DNA of 61,087 nucleotides from NCBI GenBank assembly GCA_002435785.1, contig DIUC01000053.1:15399-76485 (forward strand), given 5' to 3'. Shown here one piece after another: positions 8,901-17,134 of the stretch. A program made the position numbers and the translations under genes. This DNA comes from Saprospiraceae bacterium UBA6168 (GTDB taxonomy: Bacteria; Bacteroidota; Bacteroidia; Chitinophagales; Saprospiraceae). Numbering within the stretch: the stretch's first letter is position 1; the number at the start of each line of letters is the position of its first letter. Under the pieces are notes generated by a model. That model did no database searches, was not told the origin of the DNA, and was given only the letters and a program-made list of their open reading frames with translations.

Positions 8901-10606
8901 GTTTGTGCGCCGCCGCAACTTGTTACAGTCACGGTGTAGGTGCCCGCTGGCACGTTGGTCAGGTTCTGAGAAGTACCAACGGTAGTGCCACCCACATTTT
9001 TCCACACGTAAGTTTTCGTTGCGCTGCCGCCAGCCACGGTGATGGCCACGCCACCCGTACTTCCGCCATTGCAAGCAACATTGGTGATGACGGGGTTGGA
9101 CACCGTCACCGGCCCAGTGCAGGTCACGCCGATGGTGACACTGCCAGCATCAAAGGATGGGGTAATATTTTGGTTGTTCACGCAGCCTGTCACTTCTATA
9201 TCGGTAGGGATGCCGTCGAAGGTGATATTGGCAACCTGCCCGTTTGTGCCAATCACATTGAAGCACAACTGGAAAATGACCGTGCCGTCCGGTACGGTTA
9301 TCCCCGTAGTGGTGGGGTCATACCATGAGAAAGATATGGTGCCATTGGCCGACTGTGTAGTGCCAAAGCTTGCGGCAGACATATCCGGCAAACCAAAGCC
9401 TTGGACCGACAGGTACTGAATGATATTTTGGTTGAAATGAATGGAGTATTGGGCACTGACGATGCAATTGAATTTGTGCGCCGTGAAGTCCACGCAAATC
9501 TGCGAACCAGCAGGCGACTCCACCTCTGCTGCTACGAAGGTCAAGGTGGTGTAATTGCCGCCACCACCACCGCCACCACCGCCACCACCACCGCCGCCGC
9601 CGCCACCTGAGTTGCAGATTTCGAGGTCGCCCGGTATGCCTTGGAACGGCACTGGTTGGCTGTTACCGTTGATAACCTCAACAGGGGTACTTGAGCCGTT
9701 GAATGAAAAAGGAGTGGTTGCACCACAGTTGTTTGGTCCAATGGCATTCAAACAAACTTGGTAAATCACCGTGCCATTTGGTACGGTCACCCCCGATGCA
9801 TTGGGGTCCAGCCAAGAAAAATTGATAAGCCCTTGGCCTGTCTGCGTCGTCCCGAAGTTTGCTGCCGATAGGCCCGGAAGGCCGAAACTGGCGGGGGGGA
9901 TACTGGCAAAAGTCCACAGTGTCGCATTGTACTGCATGGTGTACTGCATGGACAAGATGTTGGTAAAGTCATTTACCGTGACATCCACGCAGATTTGCCC
10001 ACCCGGAGTAGCAGTTTCATCGGATCCAATAATTGCAAAACCATTGACGGGCGGGTTGTTCCCGCCTCCGCCTCCGCCACCTCCGCCACCACCACCTCCG
10101 CCAGAACCACCATTGACGGTAGCTCCTTGGAAAACGGTACTTGCGGTCAACTCAATGCCGTCACCATTGTAAACTTCGATGGGAACGGGGTTGCCGCCAA
10201 AGTTGATGGTGGTTGGGGTTGAGGAGAGTACCTGAAAGGTCAAGCTGTACAGTAGGGTGCCGTTGGCAACGGTAACGCCCGTGGCATTCGGGTCAGCCCA
10301 TGAGACGCCCAACAATCCGCTACCTGTTTGGGAAGTACCAAAACTGGCGCTGGTCAATCCAGCCAATGCGGAAGGGTTGACGTTCCCGACTGGCAATTGG
10401 AACTGCAACACCGCTGGGTTCCAGTTCATCGAATACTGGAAACTCAAGATGTTGGTGAAGTTCGAGACGACAATGTCCACGGTAATTGGTGTTCCAGGTG
10501 TGGCCGTAATGACCTGTGGAGACACCGTGAAGGTAGGCTGTGCAGCTAAGTGCGTAGCAAAAAGTGCAAACAACCCAATGACGAGGTTGGTAATCGGTCT
10601 TTTCAT
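5942..10606 (-). CDS. SprB-like surface protein: three cohesin modules, ~12 SprB repeats, gliding-type (type B) T9SS C-terminus
   Basis: 1554 residues from the ATG at 10606; the longer frame to 10702 uses TTG and lacks a signal peptide at its start. Order: signal peptide (1-23, ends HLAAQ); three cohesin-like modules of ~150 residues (WNPAVLQFQ..., ASFGTSQTGSGLLGVSW and close copies), separated by poly-glycine runs of 14 and 18 residues near 168-182 and 333-350; about twelve SprB-type beta repeats (NGSITITATGG ... LAAGTYTVTVTDANGC) from ~500 to ~1460; and a C-terminal CHU_C domain (VITPEGDGKNEEF ... LEIYNRWGQLVYH ... GVYFYVF). SprB-type proteins are mobile adhesins. The PorP/SprF gene follows. 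Cohesins suggest binding of dockerin-bearing partners. Confidence 0.9.
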   Translation of the reverse strand: MKRPITNLVIGLFALFATHLAAQPTFTVSPQVITATPGTPITVDIVVSNFTNILSFQYSMNWNPAVLQFQLPVGNVNPSALAGLTSASFGTSQTGSGLLGVSWADPNATGVTVANGTLLYSLTFQVLSSTPTTINFGGNPVPIEVYNGDGIELTASTVFQGATVNGGSGGGGGGGGGGGGGGNNPPVNGFAIIGSDETATPGGQICVDVTVNDFTNILSMQYTMQYNATLWTFASIPPASFGLPGLSAANFGTTQTGQGLINFSWLDPNASGVTVPNGTVIYQVCLNAIGPNNCGATTPFSFNGSSTPVEVINGNSQPVPFQGIPGDLEICNSGGGGGGGGGGGGGGGGGNYTTLTFVAAEVESPAGSQICVDFTAHKFNCIVSAQYSIHFNQNIIQYLSVQGFGLPDMSAASFGTTQSANGTISFSWYDPTTTGITVPDGTVIFQLCFNVIGTNGQVANITFDGIPTDIEVTGCVNNQNITPSFDAGSVTIGVTCTGPVTVSNPVITNVACNGGSTGGVAITVAGGSATKTYVWKNVGGTTVGTSQNLTNVPAGTYTVTVTSCGGAQTATAGPYTVTQPNAIILNHTSQDIACFGETNGAIDITVSGGTNTGTGCTGYSYAWSNTATTQDITGLAAGNYTVTVTDCNACTAVSPIYIISAPPSALVATVTSTNISCHGGTNGSITITATGGGNTKEYRLGTGTWGTNNVFNNLAAGTYSAQARDNYGCVKTSSVTITEPANIVVTLSATNPTQGQNNGSITTTVTGGVPPYTFSWSGPNGPIPGNPQNPTNLSAGTYCVTVTDANMCSRTRCAPVYAPMAEDPNNPSTFTDACAGVCNGEIDVNVIGGVPPYIYAWTPSSVPPIPNPPGLCPGTYTVTVTSPSIGLTFIQTFTIAQPAQAPNVVAVNLEVPTASSASNGSITLSTQGGSGSGYTYVWSGTSQTGNPIFNLGEGTYSVTITDGNGCTGTAGPYVLDYVPPVLGNPQLNPSNACASQNNGKIEITIFGGTPPYNYQIAGPQNQSFITSQNTYTFSNLLGGTYTYTITDSGIGVDQQSKTGTVIVGTTTLSLLSPVQVTHTTNPLGGGHVNITPMGGQLPYTYQWNNAATSQDLFSIAPGCYELTLQDANGCVQVFDNIGVGLLTASFSAVNPACPQQLGSITATPSLSPSCAVPNLPYSYKWSDANNVTVSQEQTAINILPGTYTVTITDAKGTTIVQTYTLTSESSLSVSAEVTSDFNGYDVRCAGLNNGAAIAVPSNGVGPYSYLWSNGAITQTVSNLAAGINYTVTVKDAQGCEMAAVVNLLGPPPLTTQISASNSGCSGGDTGQATVIVSGGVPAYTYAWSNGDKTLTAANLTPGKSFSVTVTDFNGCTKLDNVAVPGGSPLSAIGFSVSDSGGPNGVAGVTVSGGTPPYTYVWRDYPLAVDSILTELFPGTYLVLVTDANGCQVAKTVKVDDATECGEVRTVITPEGDGKNEEFIIKCLSRFNDNTLEIYNRWGQLVYHTEDYNDDNLWRGTTMSGSNVPDGVYFYVFNYFDPGTNLFVTKKGSVTVLRK

Positions 10607-10702
10607 ATGTTCGGAATTGGGACGATAATTGTGAAAAAATGTAATCGGAAAACAATTGGCAACCTTGTAATTCCACCAAGGCCCGCCAACTTGATTATGC
10701 AA

Positions 10703-11506
10703 TTACTGCATAATCAACTGCCGTGTGGCAGTGGCTCTTACGGTTTCAAGGGTGTAAAAGTACGACCCGGCGCTCAAAAGCATATCCCGGCGAACGGGTA
10801 TTCTGCTCAATCCGGCAGGAAATTTTTTATTTTGTTGAAAAACGGCTTTGCCGCTGTTGTCATAGATGGTCAGCTTGGCATCAGTGCCAACGTTGAGGTT
10901 GAAGCTGATGTACGTGATTTCTGAAAAAGGGTTCGGGCTATTTTGAAATAAAGTAAAATCTTCCGTCAAACTCTCCTCGGTGGCATTCACCCCAGAGATG
11001 GTCACTTTGCCATTGTCAATGGCTACGCCAACCTCTTGTTCAAAATTGGCAAACTCCACCACGAATGGCGGGTCAATGGACGTATCATCGGCAATTTCCA
11101 GCATGGTATTGGTGCCTTGCGCCCCAACGGCCTTGAAATTTATTTTGAAAAGGGTGGTATTGTTGTCCAAGGTTACGCCAACGTTGTTGTTGGAGTCAAA
11201 CCAGAACCAGCTCACCCTCATGCGGCCCTCATTGGCAAAGTTACTGTTGAAGCTGTTGATAACGGAAAAATCCGGCATGTTGGCGTTCAGGCTGCTGACT
11301 GATTGGAACTGGATGATGTTTGGGTTCCAATGCACAGCGAACTGCATACTGGCGATGTTGTCAAAGTCGGATGCCTTGATGTCAACGCTGAACCATTGCC
11401 CGGGGTCAACGGTCATGTCAGGCACTGACAAGGATACTTCTTGAGCCTTCAGGCTGAAAGCCGTTAGAATTGCGAGGAGGAAGGTATAAACACTGCGCTT
11501 TTTCAT
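10703..11506 (-). CDS. Short cohesin-domain protein with type A T9SS sorting domain
   Basis: 267 residues. A signal peptide (ending SLKAQ) is followed by one cohesin-like module (VPDMTVDPGQWFSVDIKAS ... FAVHWNPNIIQFQSV ... GRMRVSWFWFDSNNN) of the same type as the three in the next gene. The end is a type A sorting domain (LFQNSPNPFSEITYISFNL ... GSYFYTLE ... RQLIMQ). It lies 96 bp upstream of the SprB-like gene in the same direction, probably in one transcript. A surface-displayed receptor for a dockerin-like protein, such as the 11620-15810 product, is plausible but inferred only. Confidence 0.87.
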   Translation of the reverse strand: MKKRSVYTFLLAILTAFSLKAQEVSLSVPDMTVDPGQWFSVDIKASDFDNIASMQFAVHWNPNIIQFQSVSSLNANMPDFSVINSFNSNFANEGRMRVSWFWFDSNNNVGVTLDNNTTLFKINFKAVGAQGTNTMLEIADDTSIDPPFVVEFANFEQEVGVAIDNGKVTISGVNATEESLTEDFTLFQNSPNPFSEITYISFNLNVGTDAKLTIYDNSGKAVFQQNKKFPAGLSRIPVRRDMLLSAGSYFYTLETVRATATRQLIMQ

Positions 11507-11555
11507 AATAATCGGTATTGCAAGTAGTTTGCCAAAACTTAATATAACGTTGGAA

Positions 11556-11595
11556 TGGTGGCCGACTTTTGGAAAAAATCCTCAATCGGCCACCA
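11556..11595. terminator. Intergenic stem-loop between two surface-protein genes
   Basis: A ten-base perfect stem (TGGTGGCCGA / TCGGCCACCA) with a 20-base loop lies 25 bp after the stop of the 11620 gene. No T-run follows on the minus strand, so it may be a processing or partial-termination site rather than a full terminator. Confidence 0.45.
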
Positions 11596-11619
11596 ACCCT
11601 ATTTTTGTTTCAAAGCTGA

Positions 11620-14600
11620 TTAATCAATTACCACCATTTTCTTCGTGGCAGTTTCACCCGATGTTTTGAGGGTGTAGTAAACCACACCCGAAACGGGCAG
11701 TTCGCTGCTGTTCAGCTGCACCTCATTGTAGCCCGCCGAAAACTCACGCTCGATGTTCTTCAAAATTCTTCCTGAAACATCCGTGATTTTCAAGCTCGCC
11801 ATACCTGATTGTGGCAAGTTGAAGCCAATGGTGGTCATGCCCTTGAACGGGTTCGGCGTATTTTGGTACAGTGCGAATTGCTGTGAAGCACTGGTGTTGA
11901 AAGCCAATTGGACGTTGAGCAGGTCCCCATTGGTATGGTAAGCCTCCGCCGTTGTGTAGCGGGAGTTGATGCTCAACATATCGCTCAATTTGCCGCTCTC
12001 CTTCGCCCGGAACACGATGCTGAACATCGAATTGTCAGTAGCAGTACCGTTCCAGCTTGCGGTGAGGGCGCCTTCTTTCAGCAAAGTGAAACCGAAGTTG
12101 TCCTCATTGGCCACGCCAGACAACAAATTGCTGACTTCCAGTGCATTGGCATCGAAGTTCAAGGTGAACTGAAAGCCAATTACTTCCAAGTCCTTGGCAG
12201 AAAACTCAACGGTGACTTCCTCGCCTTTGGCCACGCTGCGGTCGTCGGCATTCAACACAAACGTGCCGCCACTCCGTTCTTCGCTGCTGCCTTGCAGGTT
12301 GACTGCGGCACTGCCGTTCACGTCACCTACTTTTATGGCTACGAAGTTGGAGTTGGTGAGACCAATTTCAACATCGTTGAAGTTTGCAAACTCTGGAAAT
12401 GGCTCAGACCATGGGTTAACCGGATTCGGGAACACATAGCTTTTGTCCACAAACCTCCAGGAGGTATTGCTTGGAAAAACTGTGTTTATCTGAAGGATGA
12501 GCTTCCGAATCTCAACGATATCAAAAGTGGTCACACTGTTTGATTTGTTGGCATCGGCTGCGATGATTTTGTAAGGCGAATTGAGTAGCGTAGCGCCAAG
12601 TACGTGCTTGCTGATAAGCACCAAGTCAAAGGTGCTCACACCGTTCAATGGATTCACATCGAAAGATGGGGTCACCGTGTAATCACCGCCCTCTACCACT
12701 GAACTACCAAATGAGCCATTTGAGTTGGTCAGTATATTTTGGGCAAACCCATTCGAGCCATTCACGCTCACCCCTACTCCTTCCAAGCCAAGGGCAGCCT
12801 CGTTGGCAATCGTACCAGCAATCGCTGGGCTGTTGCCACAAGCCCCCATGTTGTCCTGAACAATGATGAAAGTCTCGCAGTAGTCTTGGTTGCCGGAGGC
12901 ATCCGTCACCCAAACCTGCACCGATTGTTGGCCAAGGTCATCGCAGGTGTAGGTATTGCCAATATCGCTGATGTCTGGCGAGAAGGAATACTTCAAAGTA
13001 CCTGGGCAATTGTCAAAGCTGCCAGCGTTCAGGTCCAAAGCCCATACGTCCACCATGCCAGTCTGCATCAGCACGACCACAATGCCATTCTTGCAATAAG
13101 GTGTCGGCTTCTTGCAATCCTTGACGGTAATGGTGGTGTTGCATTCCGTTTGATTGTTGCAATTGTCCTGCGCCACATAGCGCACTACATAAGTGCCAGG
13201 CCCTACGTTGTTGAATGGGCCAAAACCCGAAACCCAAACGCCACCAAAGTTGATTTGTGCCGTTACCGTAATATTTGGGCTGCAATCGCTAATTGTTGGT
13301 TGTGGCAGTATCAGGGAAACAGCGCAAGTATTGTTTGTAATGCAAACATCAGGTAGCTGGCAGTTGCCCACGAAAACTGGGTCCACCGTGTCATTCACTT
13401 TGATTACTTGTTGGTAAACAATGTATCCATCCCAAGGGTCAGAATCCGGGTCGGTATCCGGACCCAATGCCCGTGTGGCATCCAAGAGCGTCGGACGGTT
13501 GAGGTTCGAGCCGCTGCGCCAAGAGTCCCGGAAGGTGCGAGCATCGCAATCCCCGTCACTGTCAAGGTCGCATTGTGGGAAAGGAAGGCCAAGCTGGTTC
13601 TCCGGTTGTTCCACCACCTCTTGGTCAACGTTGGCACCCACCACGCACCAGTTGATGACGGTCCAGTTGCGCACGATTTTGTAGCAAGCATCATTGACGG
13701 CATAAACCACATCGTCGAAAGAAATGGCCACCAATTCACATGATTCATAGAACACTTTTGGTTCACCGAAATCAGGCACGGTTGTACCGCAGTTCACCGT
13801 AATATCAGCCGGGAAGGAAACTACCCAATCCGATACATGGTCCACGAAGATGGTCTGGGTACAACCTTGGGGCGTGGTGTTGTTGCTTGCATCCTTTGCC
13901 GTAAATGTCCGAACGATAGTGCCTTCCAAGCACTGGTCAAGGTTGATGCTGGTGTTGCAGGTAACGGTCACGCCGCAGTTGTCGTAGTAGGTTGGCGAGC
14001 CAAAATGGTTGGACAAGATATTGCACTGTTGCTGGTTGTTTTGGCCAGCAAGCTGTGTTTCGAGGTTGTTGGCGTACCAGTTGCAGGTAATCCGCTCGTT
14101 GGGCGGGCAAGAGACCAAGGTTGGGTTCAGTTTGTCGCTGACGGTAACTTCCACCATGCAGTCATTGAAGTTGCCGAAACAGTCGAAGGCACGGAACACC
14201 ACCATCACAGGGCTATTGGCCACGTCATCACAGCAGAAAACCACGGATGGGCCGAAAACGGTGTCGTCATGGTTGTCGTTGCAAGGATCCGTCATGCGGC
14301 GCACCTCGAAGTGGTCCAAGCAGCAGTTGTCGTAGGTAGCACTATTGAATGCACTGGCGAAAACAGGGGCAGAGCCTCCAGTTGTCAGATTCACAGTAGT
14401 ATAAGAAATACAAATAGTTGCTGGCGCAATGTCATCCACTACCGTGACTGGTACTGGCAAGTTGGTCACATTGCCACAGGCATCTGTCACTTGGTAAGTG
14501 ATGATGTGTACTCCCAACGGGAGGCCAGGAGGTGGAATCGTTCCGCCGTTGATGGGGTTGCCGCCGATGTATAGTGCTTCACCGATGGGTGTGTTTATCT

Positions 14601-15810
14601 TGATTGTCCAGTTATTTGTGCAGTTGTCCGAAACAGTTGGCGGCGGCAAAAAGCCAACCGACTTGCAAGGCTGCGGGTGCTGGCCTGGCACATTGGCACT
14701 GGCCGTGAAAGGTGGACGTGTCACCACTGGCGGCGTCATGTCAACCACTTTTACCACTTGAACATTGTCCTCACCACCGACACCGACTGTCACCACGAGG
14801 CCAGTACACCAGTTTAGCACCGTCCAGGTGCGGATGATTTTGAATGTTTGGCCACAAACATTGAGCACTTGGTCGCTTTTTGACTGCTGGTAGTTGCAGT
14901 GCTGACCAATGATGTTGGCCACGACACCTGAGCCTGTCAGCGCCAGTACATCTGCATCGTCAAGGCCGTTGCCGGGGCAGCCAGTGCCACCGTTCTGGAT
15001 GTTGGTGCTGTTGATGCCAGCAATGTCATTGGCATCGTTGCACGACGGGTTAAGATTTACGTCAATAACGAGGTTGGTAGCTGGGTTTGAATCTCCGACG
15101 TAGGGATGCAGGGGCGTTGCCGCAATGATGTTCGGATAGGCGCTGTACTGCTCACAAGTCCAGTTAATGTCATTTGGGAAATCCACGAGCGCTGGCCGGT
15201 TGACGGTGATGACCCGGCTGCAAGGGATGGAGGAGTTGCCAGAAGCGTCAATGGCCACGTAGTTTCGGGTAACAGTGACAAATCCGTTGGCACAAAGGCC
15301 AGTGGTGTTGGTCTGCTCGCCCGTCAAGCTGATGGTCGGACTTGGGTCGCAGTTGTCCACCACCGTTGGCCCAGGTATCAAGTTGAGGTCGTCGGAACAG
15401 TTGACGGAGATGTTGGTGCAAGTGAGAATTGGAGGCAGCTTGTCCTCCAGATGTATTTGTCCCCAGCAGGAGTTGCCCCCACCGGTTTGATTTGTAATTT
15501 TTACGGTCAGGTTGGTGTTAAACCATTGGCTTGCATTGGTGATAGTCACCTGGTTCAAGCCGGATACCACAGGTACCCAATTGTGGGTCACTTCGATGAG
15601 GTAGTCGTGCCCGGGAATAGGGTTGCCCTCCAGAATCTGGTCAGCATTTAGTCCACCTTGGCAAGCGTTGGGGGTGTTGTCAACAGAAACGTTGACGAGG
15701 TTGTTGCAGACCATTACTTGCGCCTGCATGAGGTTGTGGCTGGCAAGCAGCAGAAGGGACAAAAAAGCCCATGAAAGTACAGGAACCTTCGTGTAATTCG
15801 TTCTGGACAT
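11620..15810 (-). CDS. Giant T9SS surface protein with HYR-like repeats, dockerin-like pair, cohesin-like module and type A sorting domain
   Basis: 1396 residues from the ATG at 15810, which precedes a clear signal peptide (LSWAFLSLLLLASHNLMQAQ); an upstream ATG at 15852 adds residues that fit poorly. Most of the protein is cysteine-bearing beta modules of HYR type (TVVDNCDPSP, PTISDCSPNITVTAQ, VTDACGNVTNLPVPVTVVD). Around residues 1050-1110 two dockerin-like F-hand segments occur: DVNPLNGVSTFDLVLISKHV and DANKSNSVTTFDIVEIRKLI. A cohesin-like module follows (~1180-1300), then a type A sorting domain (~1318-1396). It heads the minus-strand surface block. Cohesin and dockerin-like parts in one protein and in its neighbours suggest a multi-protein surface assembly. 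Confidence 0.87.
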   Translation of the reverse strand: MSRTNYTKVPVLSWAFLSLLLLASHNLMQAQVMVCNNLVNVSVDNTPNACQGGLNADQILEGNPIPGHDYLIEVTHNWVPVVSGLNQVTITNASQWFNTNLTVKITNQTGGGNSCWGQIHLEDKLPPILTCTNISVNCSDDLNLIPGPTVVDNCDPSPTISLTGEQTNTTGLCANGFVTVTRNYVAIDASGNSSIPCSRVITVNRPALVDFPNDINWTCEQYSAYPNIIAATPLHPYVGDSNPATNLVIDVNLNPSCNDANDIAGINSTNIQNGGTGCPGNGLDDADVLALTGSGVVANIIGQHCNYQQSKSDQVLNVCGQTFKIIRTWTVLNWCTGLVVTVGVGGEDNVQVVKVVDMTPPVVTRPPFTASANVPGQHPQPCKSVGFLPPPTVSDNCTNNWTIKINTPIGEALYIGGNPINGGTIPPPGLPLGVHIITYQVTDACGNVTNLPVPVTVVDDIAPATICISYTTVNLTTGGSAPVFASAFNSATYDNCCLDHFEVRRMTDPCNDNHDDTVFGPSVVFCCDDVANSPVMVVFRAFDCFGNFNDCMVEVTVSDKLNPTLVSCPPNERITCNWYANNLETQLAGQNNQQQCNILSNHFGSPTYYDNCGVTVTCNTSINLDQCLEGTIVRTFTAKDASNNTTPQGCTQTIFVDHVSDWVVSFPADITVNCGTTVPDFGEPKVFYESCELVAISFDDVVYAVNDACYKIVRNWTVINWCVVGANVDQEVVEQPENQLGLPFPQCDLDSDGDCDARTFRDSWRSGSNLNRPTLLDATRALGPDTDPDSDPWDGYIVYQQVIKVNDTVDPVFVGNCQLPDVCITNNTCAVSLILPQPTISDCSPNITVTAQINFGGVWVSGFGPFNNVGPGTYVVRYVAQDNCNNQTECNTTITVKDCKKPTPYCKNGIVVVLMQTGMVDVWALDLNAGSFDNCPGTLKYSFSPDISDIGNTYTCDDLGQQSVQVWVTDASGNQDYCETFIIVQDNMGACGNSPAIAGTIANEAALGLEGVGVSVNGSNGFAQNILTNSNGSFGSSVVEGGDYTVTPSFDVNPLNGVSTFDLVLISKHVLGATLLNSPYKIIAADANKSNSVTTFDIVEIRKLILQINTVFPSNTSWRFVDKSYVFPNPVNPWSEPFPEFANFNDVEIGLTNSNFVAIKVGDVNGSAAVNLQGSSEERSGGTFVLNADDRSVAKGEEVTVEFSAKDLEVIGFQFTLNFDANALEVSNLLSGVANEDNFGFTLLKEGALTASWNGTATDNSMFSIVFRAKESGKLSDMLSINSRYTTAEAYHTNGDLLNVQLAFNTSASQQFALYQNTPNPFKGMTTIGFNLPQSGMASLKITDVSGRILKNIEREFSAGYNEVQLNSSELPVSGVVYYTLKTSGETATKKMVVID

Positions 15811-16292
15811 GGATAATAATTTGTTATAGATGTAATCGAAACCCAAAATCAATGCCGCAAAAAGCGAACATTGGATTGACTCACCACTGCATACAGGATA
15901 GCTAATTGTGCGTCCCGAAGCAATGAATTTTGTCGAATAAATTACTCAAGTTAACTTGGCCAAAACTAAGAACTGCTTTGAAGTGATGCTCAAAGACTAC
16001 TACAGAACAGGCTACACCCAATTAAAAGGAAAATGTATGCGAACGAGGTAAGACAAAAAATAATGGGAACAGTTTGTAATGCTGTAGTTCATGGGAATCA
16101 ATTTAAATCAGTCTTGCCGCAAAATTAAGCACTTTATTTTGATTTTGGAAATAATAGACAAAATTTGAACCAAATGAATTGTTCGGAAAGGAAAAAGTGG
16201 AGGAAAACAGGGCATTTTTTCAAGTTCTTTGCTGAACACCCAGTAGTATATCATTGGCAACCATTGTGCCAATCTACCCAAAAAACCAGTAT
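15811..16292. other. Gene-free stretch between the surface block and the response regulator
   Basis: About 480 bp, AT-rich by eye, between the start of the 1396-residue surface protein and the stop of the LuxR-type regulator. It should hold the promoter of the surface block. I could not find a full TTG / TAnnTTTG pair or a notable repeat. Confidence 0.45.
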
Positions 16293-16979
16293 TTAAAATA
16301 AGTTATTTTCGTAAGCAATTTTAATCAAGCCAGCGGAGCTGGTCGCCCCCATTTTGCGCATGATGTTCTTGCGGTGCACACTCACGGTCTGGTCGCTGAT
16401 ATAAAGTTCACCTGCGATTTCCTTGTTCGTCAACGCTTGGCCCACCAGCTTAAGGACTTCCAGTTCCCGTTTGGTCAAGTTGAATTTCTTCACAATCCGG
16501 TCATCGTAGGAAGGTGCGAGCTTGCCATTTTGCATGAACCGGGAGTTCATGCCGCTTTGGTTGGTCAGCGACAACCCCACGCTCAGATAGGTATCGCCCT
16601 CCATCACCTTTTCTATGGCGTGGTAAAGTTCCGTAGCTGGGCTGTTCTTTAGCACGTAGCCGTCCGCCCCCGCCTTGAATGCCGCCCGGATTACCTTTGG
16701 CTCGTCGTACATGCTCAGCACGAGGATGCGAAAGTCCACGCCAGCGGACTTCAAATGGCTCAACACTTCGATGCCATCCATGTCAGGTAGGCTTAGATCC
16801 AGCAACAATAAGTCGGGCTGAAGGCCACCAATCATTTTCAACAAACTATTGCCTGTAAAAGCTTCGGCGATGATGTTGAACTTTACCTTTTCGCTTCTTC
16901 CAAGCACCACTTTCAAACCTTCAATAAAAATATGGTGGTCGTCGGTAAGCACCAACTTCAATTCTGTGTGATTTATCAT
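16293..16979 (-). CDS. NarL/FixJ-type response regulator with LuxR-family HTH
   Basis: 228 residues. The receiver domain has the acidic pair D13/D14 (LTDDH), phospho-acceptor D61 (LLLLDLSLPDMDG) and K111 (GYVLKNSP). The C-terminal LuxR-type HTH (LTKRELEVLKLVGQALTNKE ... SDQTVSVHRKNIMRKMG) occupies about residues 165-228. It should bind DNA as a phosphorylated dimer. No histidine kinase lies beside it, so it is an orphan regulator here. It sits just upstream, in the same direction, of the surface-protein block, whose expression it might control; that link is positional inference only. Confidence 0.93.
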   Translation of the reverse strand: MINHTELKLVLTDDHHIFIEGLKVVLGRSEKVKFNIIAEAFTGNSLLKMIGGLQPDLLLLDLSLPDMDGIEVLSHLKSAGVDFRILVLSMYDEPKVIRAAFKAGADGYVLKNSPATELYHAIEKVMEGDTYLSVGLSLTNQSGMNSRFMQNGKLAPSYDDRIVKKFNLTKRELEVLKLVGQALTNKEIAGELYISDQTVSVHRKNIMRKMGATSSAGLIKIAYENNLF

Positions 16980-17134
16980 AATATGTTCGGATAATTCTCT
17001 TTTTCGAGATGCACTTTCGAGGTGAGCAAGGAAAATATAGTGCCAGTCCTGTGCGAAATGGTAGGAAATCAGAAAAAATATATTGATGGTAATCCCTATC
17101 TTGAAAATAACGCAAACTAAAGGGGCCTAAAAAC

